Positions 14,821-25,250 of a stretch of DNA of 64,000 nt are shown here, one piece after another. Made by a program: the position numbers and the translations under genes. Origin of the DNA: Nocardioides albus (lineage in GTDB: Bacteria; Actinomycetota; Actinomycetes; Propionibacteriales; Nocardioidaceae); the NCBI RefSeq assembly GCF_014648255.1, contig NZ_BMQT01000013.1, forward strand, positions 1 through 64,000, read 5' to 3'. Position 1 is the stretch's first letter. Each line of letters opens with the position of its first letter. Below the pieces are notes generated by a model. That model made no database searches. It was given only the letters and a program-made list of their open reading frames with translations, and had not been told where the DNA came from.

Positions 14821-16353
14821 GTGCAACTGGCAGAGCTGTTGGAGACCCCCAGCCTGGGTCTGCGGCTCCTGCATGCACCCGAGGGCTCGCTGGAGCGTCC
14901 GGTGGGACGTACGATCACGATCGATCTCCTCGAACCGGGCCGCTATCTGAACGGTGGCGAGCTCGTGCTGACCGGCCTGGTCTGGCGTCGCGGACCCGAG
15001 GACAGCGAGACCTTCGTGTCCTCGATCGCAGAGGGCGGGGCGACCTGCCTGCTGGCCGGCGCAGCCCTGCTCGGCGCGGTGCCCGACGATCTCGTCGACG
15101 CCTGCCGTCGCCACCAGCTCCCCTTGGTCGAGGTACCCGGCGACGTCGCGTTCGCCTCCGTGACCGAGTACGTCGCAGCCGCCGGCGCGGCCGGCGAGAG
15201 CGCCCGGATGTCGGCCAGCCTGGCCCGCCAGCGCCAGCTCCTCTCCGCCATCGCCTCCGGCCGCAGCCTCGACGAGCTGGCCGCCCGGGTGGCCTCCGAG
15301 ATCGGCCATGCCTGTCGGGTGCTCACCGCCAGCGGCCGACATGTCGTCCCCGGTCCCGGCGAGCTCGATCCGGAGACGGTCGACGCCCTGACCCGCCGCT
15401 TCCTGACCGCCGACCTGCTGCCCGCGGTGGCCGAGGTGGGCGACCGCAGCTACTCGCTGTTCCCCATCGGATCGGGCCTGGCCGACCGCCTCACCGGCTG
15501 GACCGTCGCCGTCGAGGGCGACCACACCACCTGGCCGCGGGAGGACCTCGACATGGTCCACGAGTTCGGCGCCATCACCGCGCTGGACCGCTCGCGGCGC
15601 GACGAGGGACTTCGCGTCCGGCGGCCGCTGGCGGCAGCGACCCTGGCCCATCTGGAGGCAGGTGCCTCACCTGCCGAGGTAGCGACCGGGCTACGCCAGT
15701 GCGGGCTCGATCCCGAGCGGCCGGTCGTGCTCGCCGTGGCCGAGCTCGGGCCGAGCGGACCACCCGATGCGGTGGCCGCTGTGCTCGAGGACGTGGCCCT
15801 CGGCCTCGGCCCGTCCGCGGTCGCGAACGCGCGCGACGGTTGCGCGGTCGCCTTCCTTCCGGCGCGCCCGGACCTCACCGACCAGCTGCGCCGCTCGCTC
15901 ACCCGGTTGGCACCCACACTGGTCCGCGGTTCGCTCTCGGTCGGACTGAGCGGAGAGAGCGGTATCGACGCGCTGGCCGGAGCGCTCGAGGAGGCCCGGT
16001 TCGCACACCGGGTCGCCCGCTCCGGCGGCGGCGCGGTCGCGCTGTCCAGCTCGGAGGAGGTCACCTCCCACGTGCTCCTGCTCGCCACCGTCCCCGACGA
16101 CATCCGCCGCACCTACGCCCAGCGTGTCCTCGGCCCCGTCCTCGAGCACGACCAGCGCACCGGCAGCGACCTCGTACTGACGCTCGACCGCTTCCTGACG
16201 TACGCCGGGTCCTGGACGCGTACCGCAGAGTCCCTCCACCTCCACGTCAACAGCGTGCGCTACCGGATCTCCCGGGTCGAGGAGCTCACCGGCCGCGACC
16301 TGACCACGATGGAAGACCGCGTCGACGTCTTCCTCGCACTCCGCTCGCTGTGA
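14821..16353 (+). CDS. PucR-family transcriptional regulator
   Basis: This 510-residue regulator has an N-terminal PucR purine-catabolism domain (about residues 1-120, with LERPVGRTITIDLLEPGRYL and GELVLTGLVWR) and a C-terminal PucR helix-turn-helix (TYAGSWTRTAESLHLHVNSV and RYRISRVEELTGRDL, about residues 455-500). The GTG at 14821 has GGAGG 5 bases upstream and is preferred over an ATG at 14740 with no ribosome site. It is divergent from hyi and directly upstream of the xanthine/urate genes. In Bacillus PucR is the activator of purine degradation, so control of the neighbouring purine genes is likely. The ligand is unknown. Confidence 0.9.
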   Translation: MQLAELLETPSLGLRLLHAPEGSLERPVGRTITIDLLEPGRYLNGGELVLTGLVWRRGPEDSETFVSSIAEGGATCLLAGAALLGAVPDDLVDACRRHQLPLVEVPGDVAFASVTEYVAAAGAAGESARMSASLARQRQLLSAIASGRSLDELAARVASEIGHACRVLTASGRHVVPGPGELDPETVDALTRRFLTADLLPAVAEVGDRSYSLFPIGSGLADRLTGWTVAVEGDHTTWPREDLDMVHEFGAITALDRSRRDEGLRVRRPLAAATLAHLEAGASPAEVATGLRQCGLDPERPVVLAVAELGPSGPPDAVAAVLEDVALGLGPSAVANARDGCAVAFLPARPDLTDQLRRSLTRLAPTLVRGSLSVGLSGESGIDALAGALEEARFAHRVARSGGGAVALSSSEEVTSHVLLLATVPDDIRRTYAQRVLGPVLEHDQRTGSDLVLTLDRFLTYAGSWTRTAESLHLHVNSVRYRISRVEELTGRDLTTMEDRVDVFLALRSL

Positions 16354-16660
16354 GCCACCGACCCGAGGCCGCTGGCCCGCAACTCGGGTAACACGTCGTT
16401 CGTAGTACTACTCGCCCTAAATGAACGACCGGATAGTGCTACGAACAGCGTGTTACACGCGATCCGGCCCGATGTTTCACGCCAGAGAAACGTGCTCGAA
16501 ACGCCCCGCGGGCCATCCTGGAGGATCACACAGAGCCCGGATCCGCGACGGCTCCATCTTCGGATGATCGGCGGGTGCCGCGCGAGAGCCCGAGCGAGCA
16601 GGCTGTGGGGTAAGTCACAGCTCACCTGCCCATCAGGGCGCCCCCGAGAAAGGTGTGAGG
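16354..16660. other. Intergenic region upstream of the permease-xdh operon
   Basis: This gap of about 300 bp holds the long hairpin at 16388-16456 and presumably the promoter of the plus-strand purine operon. A short repeat GAAACG/AGAAACG occurs around 16486-16504. No riboswitch-like fold or convincing -10/-35 pair was recognised. Confidence 0.4.
16388..16456. terminator. Long interrupted hairpin after the pucR-like gene
   Basis: GTAACACG and GTTCGTAG (16388-16405) pair with CTACGAAC and CGTGTTAC (16439-16456), separated by matching two-base bulges (TC/AG), with CTA/TAG continuing the stem. It lies 34 bases after the pucR stop. No U-tract follows, so it could be a terminator or a regulator-binding structure. 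Confidence 0.5.
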
Positions 16661-18616
16661 ATGAACGCGAGAGCAGTCCTGAGGTCGATACGGCCCGAGA
16701 AGAAGGACGGTGGCCGCCCCACCCACCCCGTCGACGAGGTGCTCCCGGCCGGCAAGCTCGCCGTCTACGGCCTCCAGCACGTGCTCGCGTTCTATGCCGG
16801 AGCGGTGATCGTCCCGATCCTGCTCGCCAACTCGATCGGGTTGAGTCAGCAGGAGCTGATCCACCTGATCAACGCCGACCTGTTCACCTGCGGCATCGCC
16901 TCGATCATCCAGTCGGTCGGCTTCTGGAAGGTCGGCGTACGCCTGCCGCTGCTGCAGGGCGTCACCTTCACCGCCGTCTCGCCGATGATCGCGATCGGGA
17001 TGGCGGCGGGCGGCGGCACCGACGGGCTGCTCGTCATCTACGGCGCGGTGATCGTCGCCGGCCTGGCGACCTTCTTCATCGCCCCCTACTTCAGCCGGCT
17101 GATCCGGTTCTTCCCACCGGTGGTAACCGGCTCGGTGATCACGATCATCGGTATCGCCCTGCTGCCGGTCGCAGCCGCGGACGCCACCGGTGGCGCCGGC
17201 CCGATGTCGGACCCGACCAGCGGCCGCAACCTGGCGTACGCCCTGGGCACCCTCGCCCTGATCGTGGTCATCCAACGGGTGTTCAAGGGCTTCATGGCCA
17301 CCGTCGCCGTGCTCGTCGGCCTGGTCGTCGGCACCCTGGTCGCCTGGGCCCTCGGCGACGCCCACTTCGATGCCGTCGCCAGCTCCGACTGGATGGGCGT
17401 CACGACTCCGTTCCACTTCGGCTGGCCCCAGTTCTCCGCCGCCGCGATCGTGTCGATGATCGTGGTCATGCTGATCACCGCGGTCGAGACCACCGGTGAC
17501 GTCTTCGCCACCGGGGAGATCGTCGAGAAGCGGATCGGCCGCAACGACATCGCCCGCGCGCTGCGCGCCGACGGTCTCGCCACCACCATCGGCGGCGTCT
17601 TCAACTCCTTCCCCTACACCTGCTTCGCCGAGAACGTCGGCCTCGTCCGGCTGACTCGGGTCAAGAGCCGCTGGGTCGTCGCCGCAGCGGGCGTGTTCAT
17701 GGTGGTGATCGGGCTGCTTCCCAAGGTCGGCGCGATCGTCGCGGGCATCCCGCACCCGGTCCTCGGCGGTGCCGCCCTGGCGATGTTCGCGACCGTCGCG
17801 GTCGTCGGCTTCCAGACGCTCAGCAAGGTCGACTTCCACGACCACCGCAACGTGGTGATCGTGGCGACCAGCGTCGGCCTGGCCATGTACGTCACCGCGC
17901 AGCCCGAGGTCTCCCAGGCCGTCCCGGGATGGGCCGAGATCATCTTCGGCAGCGGCATCACCCTCGGCAGCCTCACCGCGATCGTGCTCAACATCCTGTT
18001 CCACCACGTCGGCCCCGACTACGGACCGGCCGTCGCCGGCCAGCCCGGCGAGGGCGTCCGGCTCGACCAGGTCAACCAGATGGGACGCACCGAGTTCGTG
18101 GAGACCTTCGAGGGTCTCTTCCAGGGCCCGCGCTGGATGGTCGAGCGAGCCTGGGAGCAGCGGCCGTTCAACGACACCCACGCGCTGCGCCGCGCCTTCC
18201 AGGACGCCCTCTTCAGCGGCTCCGCCGAGGAGCAGCGCCAGCTGATCGAGGCCTACCCCGAGCTGGGCTCGCGCCTGGTCTCGGACGGGGAAGTCGGCGA
18301 GGAGTCGCTCCGAGACCAGTCCTCGCGCGGCCTGACCCACCTTGCCGAGCCGGACCAGGAGGCGCTGGCCTCGCTCACCGACGCCTACCACGAGCGGTTC
18401 GGCTTCCCGCTGGTCATCTCCGTACGCGACTCCGACTCGCTCGACCGGATTCTCGCCGAGGGCCGGGCGCGGCTCGGCAACTGCGAGCGGCAGGAGCACG
18501 CCGCCGCGCTGATCGAGATCGCCAAGATCGCCGGTCACCGCTTCGACGACTTCCTTCGGGACGCCAACCCGATCCACAGCGCCCGCACCCGCAACCCCAT
18601 CCGGAGCCAGCCATGA
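16661..18616 (+). CDS. Xanthine/urate permease (NCS2/SLC23) fused to an OHCU-decarboxylase-like domain
   Basis: The protein has 651 residues from the ATG at 16661 (AAAGG 8 bases upstream). Residues 1-460 are an NCS2/SLC23 purine permease with many membrane segments and the family signature ENVGLVRLTR. Residues 467-645 resemble 2-oxo-4-hydroxy-4-carboxy-5-ureidoimidazoline (OHCU) decarboxylase: FVETFEGLF, LTDAYHERFGFPLVISVR, ALIEIAKIAGHRFDDFL. At the positions of the catalytic His and Glu (His66 and Glu86 in the stand-alone uraD product here) it has Tyr532 and Asp552 with the same 20-residue spacing. The domain may therefore be inactive or altered, perhaps a cytoplasmic sensor or docking module. 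It opens the permease-xdhABC-guaD operon and overlaps xdhA by 4 bases. Confidence 0.9.
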   Translation: MNARAVLRSIRPEKKDGGRPTHPVDEVLPAGKLAVYGLQHVLAFYAGAVIVPILLANSIGLSQQELIHLINADLFTCGIASIIQSVGFWKVGVRLPLLQGVTFTAVSPMIAIGMAAGGGTDGLLVIYGAVIVAGLATFFIAPYFSRLIRFFPPVVTGSVITIIGIALLPVAAADATGGAGPMSDPTSGRNLAYALGTLALIVVIQRVFKGFMATVAVLVGLVVGTLVAWALGDAHFDAVASSDWMGVTTPFHFGWPQFSAAAIVSMIVVMLITAVETTGDVFATGEIVEKRIGRNDIARALRADGLATTIGGVFNSFPYTCFAENVGLVRLTRVKSRWVVAAAGVFMVVIGLLPKVGAIVAGIPHPVLGGAALAMFATVAVVGFQTLSKVDFHDHRNVVIVATSVGLAMYVTAQPEVSQAVPGWAEIIFGSGITLGSLTAIVLNILFHHVGPDYGPAVAGQPGEGVRLDQVNQMGRTEFVETFEGLFQGPRWMVERAWEQRPFNDTHALRRAFQDALFSGSAEEQRQLIEAYPELGSRLVSDGEVGEESLRDQSSRGLTHLAEPDQEALASLTDAYHERFGFPLVISVRDSDSLDRILAEGRARLGNCERQEHAAALIEIAKIAGHRFDDFLRDANPIHSARTRNPIRSQP

Positions 18617-20076
18617 CCACAACCAGCGCCCCCTGTGTCACGGTCAACGGGGACCAGGTGCCCCTGACCGGGGTCGCCTCCCACACCACCACCCTCGACT
18701 GGCTGCGCGGCCGCGGCCTCACCGGCGCCAAGGAGGGCTGCGCCGAGGGCGAGTGCGGCGCCTGCTCGGTGCTGGTCGCCCGGCCCGGCACCGACACCGC
18801 GACCGAGTGGACCGCCGTCAACGCCTGCCTGGTCCCGGTCGCCGCGCTCGACGGCCAGGAGCTGGTCACCAGCGAGGGCCTCGGCAGCAGCAGCGACCTC
18901 CACCCGGTCCAGCAGGAACTCGCCGTACGCGGCGGGTCGCAGTGCGGCTACTGCACCCCTGGGTTCGTCTGCAGCCTGGCCGCCGAGTTCTACCGCCCGG
19001 GACGGGCCGCAGATGCCGAGGCAGGGTCGTGCGATCACGAGCACGGGCCGAACGGGGTCGACCTGCACGCCTTGAGCGGCAATCTGTGCCGCTGCACGGG
19101 CTATCGCCCGATCCGCGACGCTGCGTACGCCCTGGGGGCACCTTCCGAGGACGACGCCCTCGCGACCCGACGCCAGGCGCCGCCGCCCGAGCCGCGCCCG
19201 ACTCGGATCGCCGTCGACGGCGCCGAGTTCGTACGTCCCGAGTCCCTCGACGAGACCCTCGCGCTGCTCACCGAGCGGCCGGAAGCGCAGGTGGTCGCCG
19301 GCTCGACCGACTGGGGCGTGGAGGTCAACATCCGCGGCCGCCGCGCGCCACTGGTCGTGGCGGTGGACCGGCTGCCCGAGCTCCGGTCGCTCACGGTCGG
19401 CGACGACGTGATCGAGATCGGCGCCGCGCTCACCCTGACCGAGATCGAGCGTCGCCTCGACGGGCAGGTCCCGCTCCTGGCGGAGCTCTTCCCGCAGTTC
19501 GCCTCGCGCCTGATCCGCAACGGCGCGACGATCGGCGGCAACATCGGCACCGCCTCTCCCATCGGCGACGCCCCGCCGGCGCTGCTCGCGCTCGACGCCG
19601 ACGTCGTCCTGGCCTCGCCGCGAGGCGAGCGGGTCGTCCCGCTGGCCGACTACTTCACCGGCTACCGCGAGACGGTCCGGGCCGCCGACGAGCTCATCCG
19701 CAGCGTACGGCTCCCGCTGCCGCTGGCCCCGCTCGTCGGCTTCCACAAGATCGCCAAGCGCCGCTTCGACGACATCTCCAGCGTTGCCGTCGGCTACGCG
19801 CTCGAGATCGCCGACGGCGACGTCGTCCGCGCCCGGATCGGCCTCGGCGGCGTCGCGGCCACCCCGATCCGTGCCGTCGCCACCGAGGACGCGCTGGTCG
19901 GGCAACCCTGGACCGAGGAGACCGTACGCCGCGCCGCGGCCGTCCTCGCGGGCGAAGGCACACCGATGGACGACCACCGCGCCAGCGCGTCCTACCGCTC
20001 GGCGATGCTGGGCCAGTCCCTGCTGCGCCTGTTCCACACCCGCCCGGAGACGCGCCGGCAGGAGGTGCCGGCATGA
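18613..20076 (+). CDS. xdhA: Xanthine dehydrogenase, iron-sulfur and FAD subunit
   Basis: This 487-residue subunit passes electrons from the molybdenum site through two [2Fe-2S] clusters to FAD and NAD+. The N-terminal ferredoxin-like cluster uses Cys in GCAEGECGACSVLV and NACLVP; the second cluster uses CGYCTPGF and NLCRCTGYRPI (about residue 155). The FAD domain follows from about residue 195, with VVAGSTDWGVEVN and LIRNGATIGGNIGTASPIGD. The start overlaps the permease stop (ATGA). The gene ends at TGA in a GGCATGAGC context that recurs at the xdhB start, with a palindromic repeat in between. Confidence 0.95.
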   Translation: MTTTSAPCVTVNGDQVPLTGVASHTTTLDWLRGRGLTGAKEGCAEGECGACSVLVARPGTDTATEWTAVNACLVPVAALDGQELVTSEGLGSSSDLHPVQQELAVRGGSQCGYCTPGFVCSLAAEFYRPGRAADAEAGSCDHEHGPNGVDLHALSGNLCRCTGYRPIRDAAYALGAPSEDDALATRRQAPPPEPRPTRIAVDGAEFVRPESLDETLALLTERPEAQVVAGSTDWGVEVNIRGRRAPLVVAVDRLPELRSLTVGDDVIEIGAALTLTEIERRLDGQVPLLAELFPQFASRLIRNGATIGGNIGTASPIGDAPPALLALDADVVLASPRGERVVPLADYFTGYRETVRAADELIRSVRLPLPLAPLVGFHKIAKRRFDDISSVAVGYALEIADGDVVRARIGLGGVAATPIRAVATEDALVGQPWTEETVRRAAAVLAGEGTPMDDHRASASYRSAMLGQSLLRLFHTRPETRRQEVPA

Positions 20077-20085
20077 GCGACCCGC

Positions 20086-20185
20086 GGAATGCTCACCGAG
20101 GTAACTCGGTGAACGGTCACCTCCTTCGCGGAACTCCACGAAGGAACTGCATCCACACCGAGGTACCTCGGTCAGCATCCACGGA
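20086..20185. repeat. Palindromic repeat between xdhA and xdhB
   Basis: CACCGAGGTAACTCGGTG (20093-20110) and CACCGAGGTACCTCGGT (20156-20172) flank the inverted repeat CTTCGCGGAACTCCACGAAG (20123-20142). This is the composite seen at 9708-9858 in opposite orientation, and it separates the xdh genes by 118 bp. Similar sequence (GGAGG, then CGGCATGAGC) stands on both sides, consistent with insertion into a former ATGA overlap and local duplication. Confidence 0.75.
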
Positions 20186-20194
20186 GGCCCCGGC

Positions 20195-22579
<2,385 letters not shown>

Positions 22580-22580
22580 C

Positions 22581-23432
22581 ATGGAGTGGCTGAAGGCCGT
22601 CCAGCGGCTGCGCGAGCAGCGAGTCCCCGGCGTACTCGTGACCCTGACGTCCGTGCGTGGCCATTCGCCGCGCGAGGCCGGGGCGAAGATGGTCGTCTCG
22701 GCCGACCGCACCTGGGCCACCGTCGGTGGCGGCAACCTCGAGGCGGTCGCGATCGAGCGCGCTCGGGCGATGCTGGCCGAGGACCGCGCGGTGCCGGAGA
22801 CCCTGAAGGTGTCGCTCTCCGACAAGGCGCCCTACCAGCACGGCGTCCAGTGCTGCGGTGGCGAGGTCGAGCTGCTGCTCGAGCCGCTGCCCGTCGTCCC
22901 GTCCGTGGCCGTCTTCGGGATGGGCCACGTCGGGCTCGAGCTGGCGCGCATCCTCGCCCGCCACGATCTCGAGCTGCACCTGGTCGACTCCCGCGCCGCC
23001 CAGCTCGAGCCGGAACAGCTCCGAGGGCTGGACGACGCCGTCGCCGGCGTCCACGTCCACCAGGTCCCGGTGCTGCCCGAGCTCGTCATCGGCGAGCTGC
23101 CCGAGGGCACCCACGTACTGATCATGACCCACGACCACGCCGAGGACGCTGCGCTTTGCGACGCTTCGCTGCGCACATTCACGCAGGGCGCAGAGCACCT
23201 GGCGTCCATCGGCCTGATCGGCTCGAGCGCCAAGTGGACCCGATTCCGAAAGAAGCTCGCCGACGAGGGCCACACTCCCGAGGCGATCGCCCGCATCACC
23301 ACACCCATCGGTCTCCCAGATCTCGGCGGCAAGGCCCCGGCTACGATCGCAGTAAGCGTCGCTGCTCGGCTGCTGCAGCTCTTCTCGGGTGACCCGACCG
23401 CTTCTGAACAACACACCAAGGTGAACCCATGA
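22581..23432 (+). CDS. xdhC: XdhC, xanthine dehydrogenase molybdenum-cofactor maturation factor
   Basis: This 283-residue protein of the XdhC/CoxF family binds and sulfurates the molybdenum cofactor before it is inserted into XdhB. It has the N-terminal VTLTSVRGHSPREAGAKMVV, GGGNLE and CCGGEVELLLE segments, then a Rossmann-like part (VAVFGMGHVGLELARILARH) and the C-terminal GLIGSSAKWTRF with IGLPDLGGKAPATIAVSVAA. It starts one base after xdhB with GGAAGGAAGGG upstream and overlaps guaD by 4 bases. Confidence 0.94.
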   Translation: MEWLKAVQRLREQRVPGVLVTLTSVRGHSPREAGAKMVVSADRTWATVGGGNLEAVAIERARAMLAEDRAVPETLKVSLSDKAPYQHGVQCCGGEVELLLEPLPVVPSVAVFGMGHVGLELARILARHDLELHLVDSRAAQLEPEQLRGLDDAVAGVHVHQVPVLPELVIGELPEGTHVLIMTHDHAEDAALCDASLRTFTQGAEHLASIGLIGSSAKWTRFRKKLADEGHTPEAIARITTPIGLPDLGGKAPATIAVSVAARLLQLFSGDPTASEQHTKVNP

Positions 23433-24730
23433 CGCTCTACCGAGGAACCTTCCTCGACACCCCTGACGACCCCTTCACCGGAGGTCGGCTCCGCACGGAA
23501 CAGGACGGCGCGCTACTCGTACGCGACGGCGTGATCCGCGCCCGCGGCCGCTACGCCGACCTGCACCGTCAGCACTCCCAAGAGGACGTCGTCGACCTCT
23601 CCGGCGGCTTCGTGCTGCCCGGTTTCGTCGACACCCACGTGCACTTCCCGCAGGTGCGCGTCATCGGCGGTCTGGGCCTGCCCCTTCTCGACTGGCTCGA
23701 CCAGTGCGCCCTGCCGGAGGAGGCACGCCTCGCCGACACGGCCTACGCCGCCGGCGTGGCCACCGATTTCGTACGCGGCCTGGTCGGTGCCGGCACCACC
23801 ACGGCCCTGGTCTTCGGCAGCCACTTCGCCCCTGCGGTCGACACCGTCTTCGCCGAGGCCGCCCGCGTCGGCCTACGGATCACCAGCGGCCTCGTGGTCA
23901 GCGACCGGCTCATCCGTGACGACCTGCTCACCGACCCCGAGCGTGGCCGCCAGGAGTCTCTGGCGCTGGCGGCGCGGTGGCACGGCGTCGGGCGGGCCCG
24001 CTACGCCGTGACCCCCAGGTTCTCGCTGTCGTGCACGGACGACCTGCTCGCGGCTTGCGCCGACGTGCTCGGCGCGGTGCCAGGTGCCATGTTCACCTCC
24101 CACGTCAACGAGAACACCCGCGAGATCGAGGTCGTCGAGGAGCTCTGCGGCTGCGACTACGTGACCTCCTACGACCGCCACGGCCTGGTCGGCGCGGGCA
24201 CCGTGCTGGCGCACAACGTGCACCCCACCGACGCCGAGCTCACCCTGCTCGCCGCACGCGGCGCCTCGGTCGCGCACTGCGCCTCCAGCAACGCCGCCCT
24301 CGGCAGCGGCCTCTTCCCGCTGGCCCGCCACCGCGCCCACGGGGTGCACGTCGCGATGGGCTCCGACGTCGGCGCCGGCACCGGGTTCTCCTTGCTCAAG
24401 GAGGGCCTGGCGGCGTACGTCGCCCAGCAGCAGCTCGGCGAGGCCGGCCACCCGCTGACGCCGACCCATCTCCTTCACCTGGCCACCCGAGCCGGCGCGG
24501 CCGCGCTGGGCCTGTCCGCCGATGTAGGTGACCTCTCCGTAGGCCGCCGCTTCGACGCCCAGTGGATCAAGCCAGCCGCCAGCACACCCCTCGCTGTCGG
24601 CCTCACCCACGCCGCCGACCCCGCCGACGCCCTGGCGAAGATGTTCGCCCTCGGCACCCCCGCGGACGTACGCAGCGTGTGGATCGAGGGCGAGCTCATC
24701 GACACTCCCGATCCGCACCTCGTGGGCTGA
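23429..24730 (+). CDS. guaD: Guanine deaminase
   Basis: This 433-residue amidohydrolase converts guanine to xanthine, the substrate of the adjacent dehydrogenase. The zinc ligands are visible in GFVDTHVHFPQ (about residue 70; the trailing FPQ is typical of guanine deaminase), FTSHVNENTREIE, VLAHNVHPTD and MGSDVGAGT. HCASSNAALGSGLFP is another family segment. The start overlaps the xdhC stop (ATGA), so it is the last clearly metabolic gene of the operon. Confidence 0.94.
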   Translation: MTLYRGTFLDTPDDPFTGGRLRTEQDGALLVRDGVIRARGRYADLHRQHSQEDVVDLSGGFVLPGFVDTHVHFPQVRVIGGLGLPLLDWLDQCALPEEARLADTAYAAGVATDFVRGLVGAGTTTALVFGSHFAPAVDTVFAEAARVGLRITSGLVVSDRLIRDDLLTDPERGRQESLALAARWHGVGRARYAVTPRFSLSCTDDLLAACADVLGAVPGAMFTSHVNENTREIEVVEELCGCDYVTSYDRHGLVGAGTVLAHNVHPTDAELTLLAARGASVAHCASSNAALGSGLFPLARHRAHGVHVAMGSDVGAGTGFSLLKEGLAAYVAQQQLGEAGHPLTPTHLLHLATRAGAAALGLSADVGDLSVGRRFDAQWIKPAASTPLAVGLTHAADPADALAKMFALGTPADVRSVWIEGELIDTPDPHLVG

Positions 24731-24786
24731 GCGACGCAGTCCGCCGCTCGCGACGGACACCGTATTCTGTGATCCTTGTCGACGTG

Positions 24787-25173
24787 ATGGCACTGGTCTG
24801 GGTGACGGAGTGGCAGATCGAGTGTTGCGGGGAGCCATTTGCCGTGGGAGATCACGTCTGCTGGACCGTGCGAGCTCCCGACGTCGACTGGCAGAGAGCC
24901 GCTCTCGGAGCTGAGATCAGCTCGGCGATCACCCACTCGGTAGAACGCCATGCCGACGACCTCGACGAGGTTTCTCAGCTCACCGGCACGGTCGTCGCGA
25001 TCAAGCGTGCATGGGGCGAGTTCGCACAGAGGAACCCGGACGACCACGTCCACTATCCCGTGCCCGGGTCTCAGCGATTTCTCGATGTGCCCACATCGGA
25101 CGGCACCGAGGAGCATGCGTTTCCCGAGCTGACGTTCAACGGCTGGGTGGTGGAACTCGATCTGGAAGCCTGA
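24787..25173 (+). CDS. Small uncharacterised protein with a WQxxCCGxPF motif
   Basis: The 128-residue product is not assigned a function. It starts LVWVTEWQIECCGEPFAVGD; the Trp-Gln, paired Cys and Gly-x-Pro-Phe pattern recalls small actinobacterial proteins of unknown function (possibly DUF6578, not certain). Residues 20-60 read like a small beta-rich domain and the C-terminus ends NGWVVELDLEA. There is no signal peptide or membrane segment. The ATG at 24787 lies 56 bases after guaD and could be cotranscribed. A GTG 3 bases upstream is an alternative start. A palindromic repeat follows 9 bases after its stop. Confidence 0.65.
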   Translation: MALVWVTEWQIECCGEPFAVGDHVCWTVRAPDVDWQRAALGAEISSAITHSVERHADDLDEVSQLTGTVVAIKRAWGEFAQRNPDDHVHYPVPGSQRFLDVPTSDGTEEHAFPELTFNGWVVELDLEA

Positions 25174-25182
25174 CCGGAATAC

Positions 25183-25250
25183 CCGCCGAGTCGGCTCGTT
25201 GTGACAAGCCGACTCGGCGGGGTTTCAGGTGAGGACGGGCCGACTCGGCC
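25183..25250. repeat. Palindromic repeat, GAGTCGGCTCGT family, copy 2
   Basis: Near-perfect arms (25183-25199 and 25204-25220, core GAGTCGGCT/AGCCGACTC) are followed by GGTTTCAGGTGAGGACG and a half-arm GGCCGACTCGGCC (25238-25250). The order matches copy 1 at 13764-13830. It lies between convergent genes and ends directly at the permease stop codon, so it probably serves as a bidirectional terminator. Confidence 0.8.

Noticed and set aside
16461..16660. Purine riboswitch before the permease gene
   Set aside because: No conserved purine-aptamer loop sequences or three-way junction could be found by eye.
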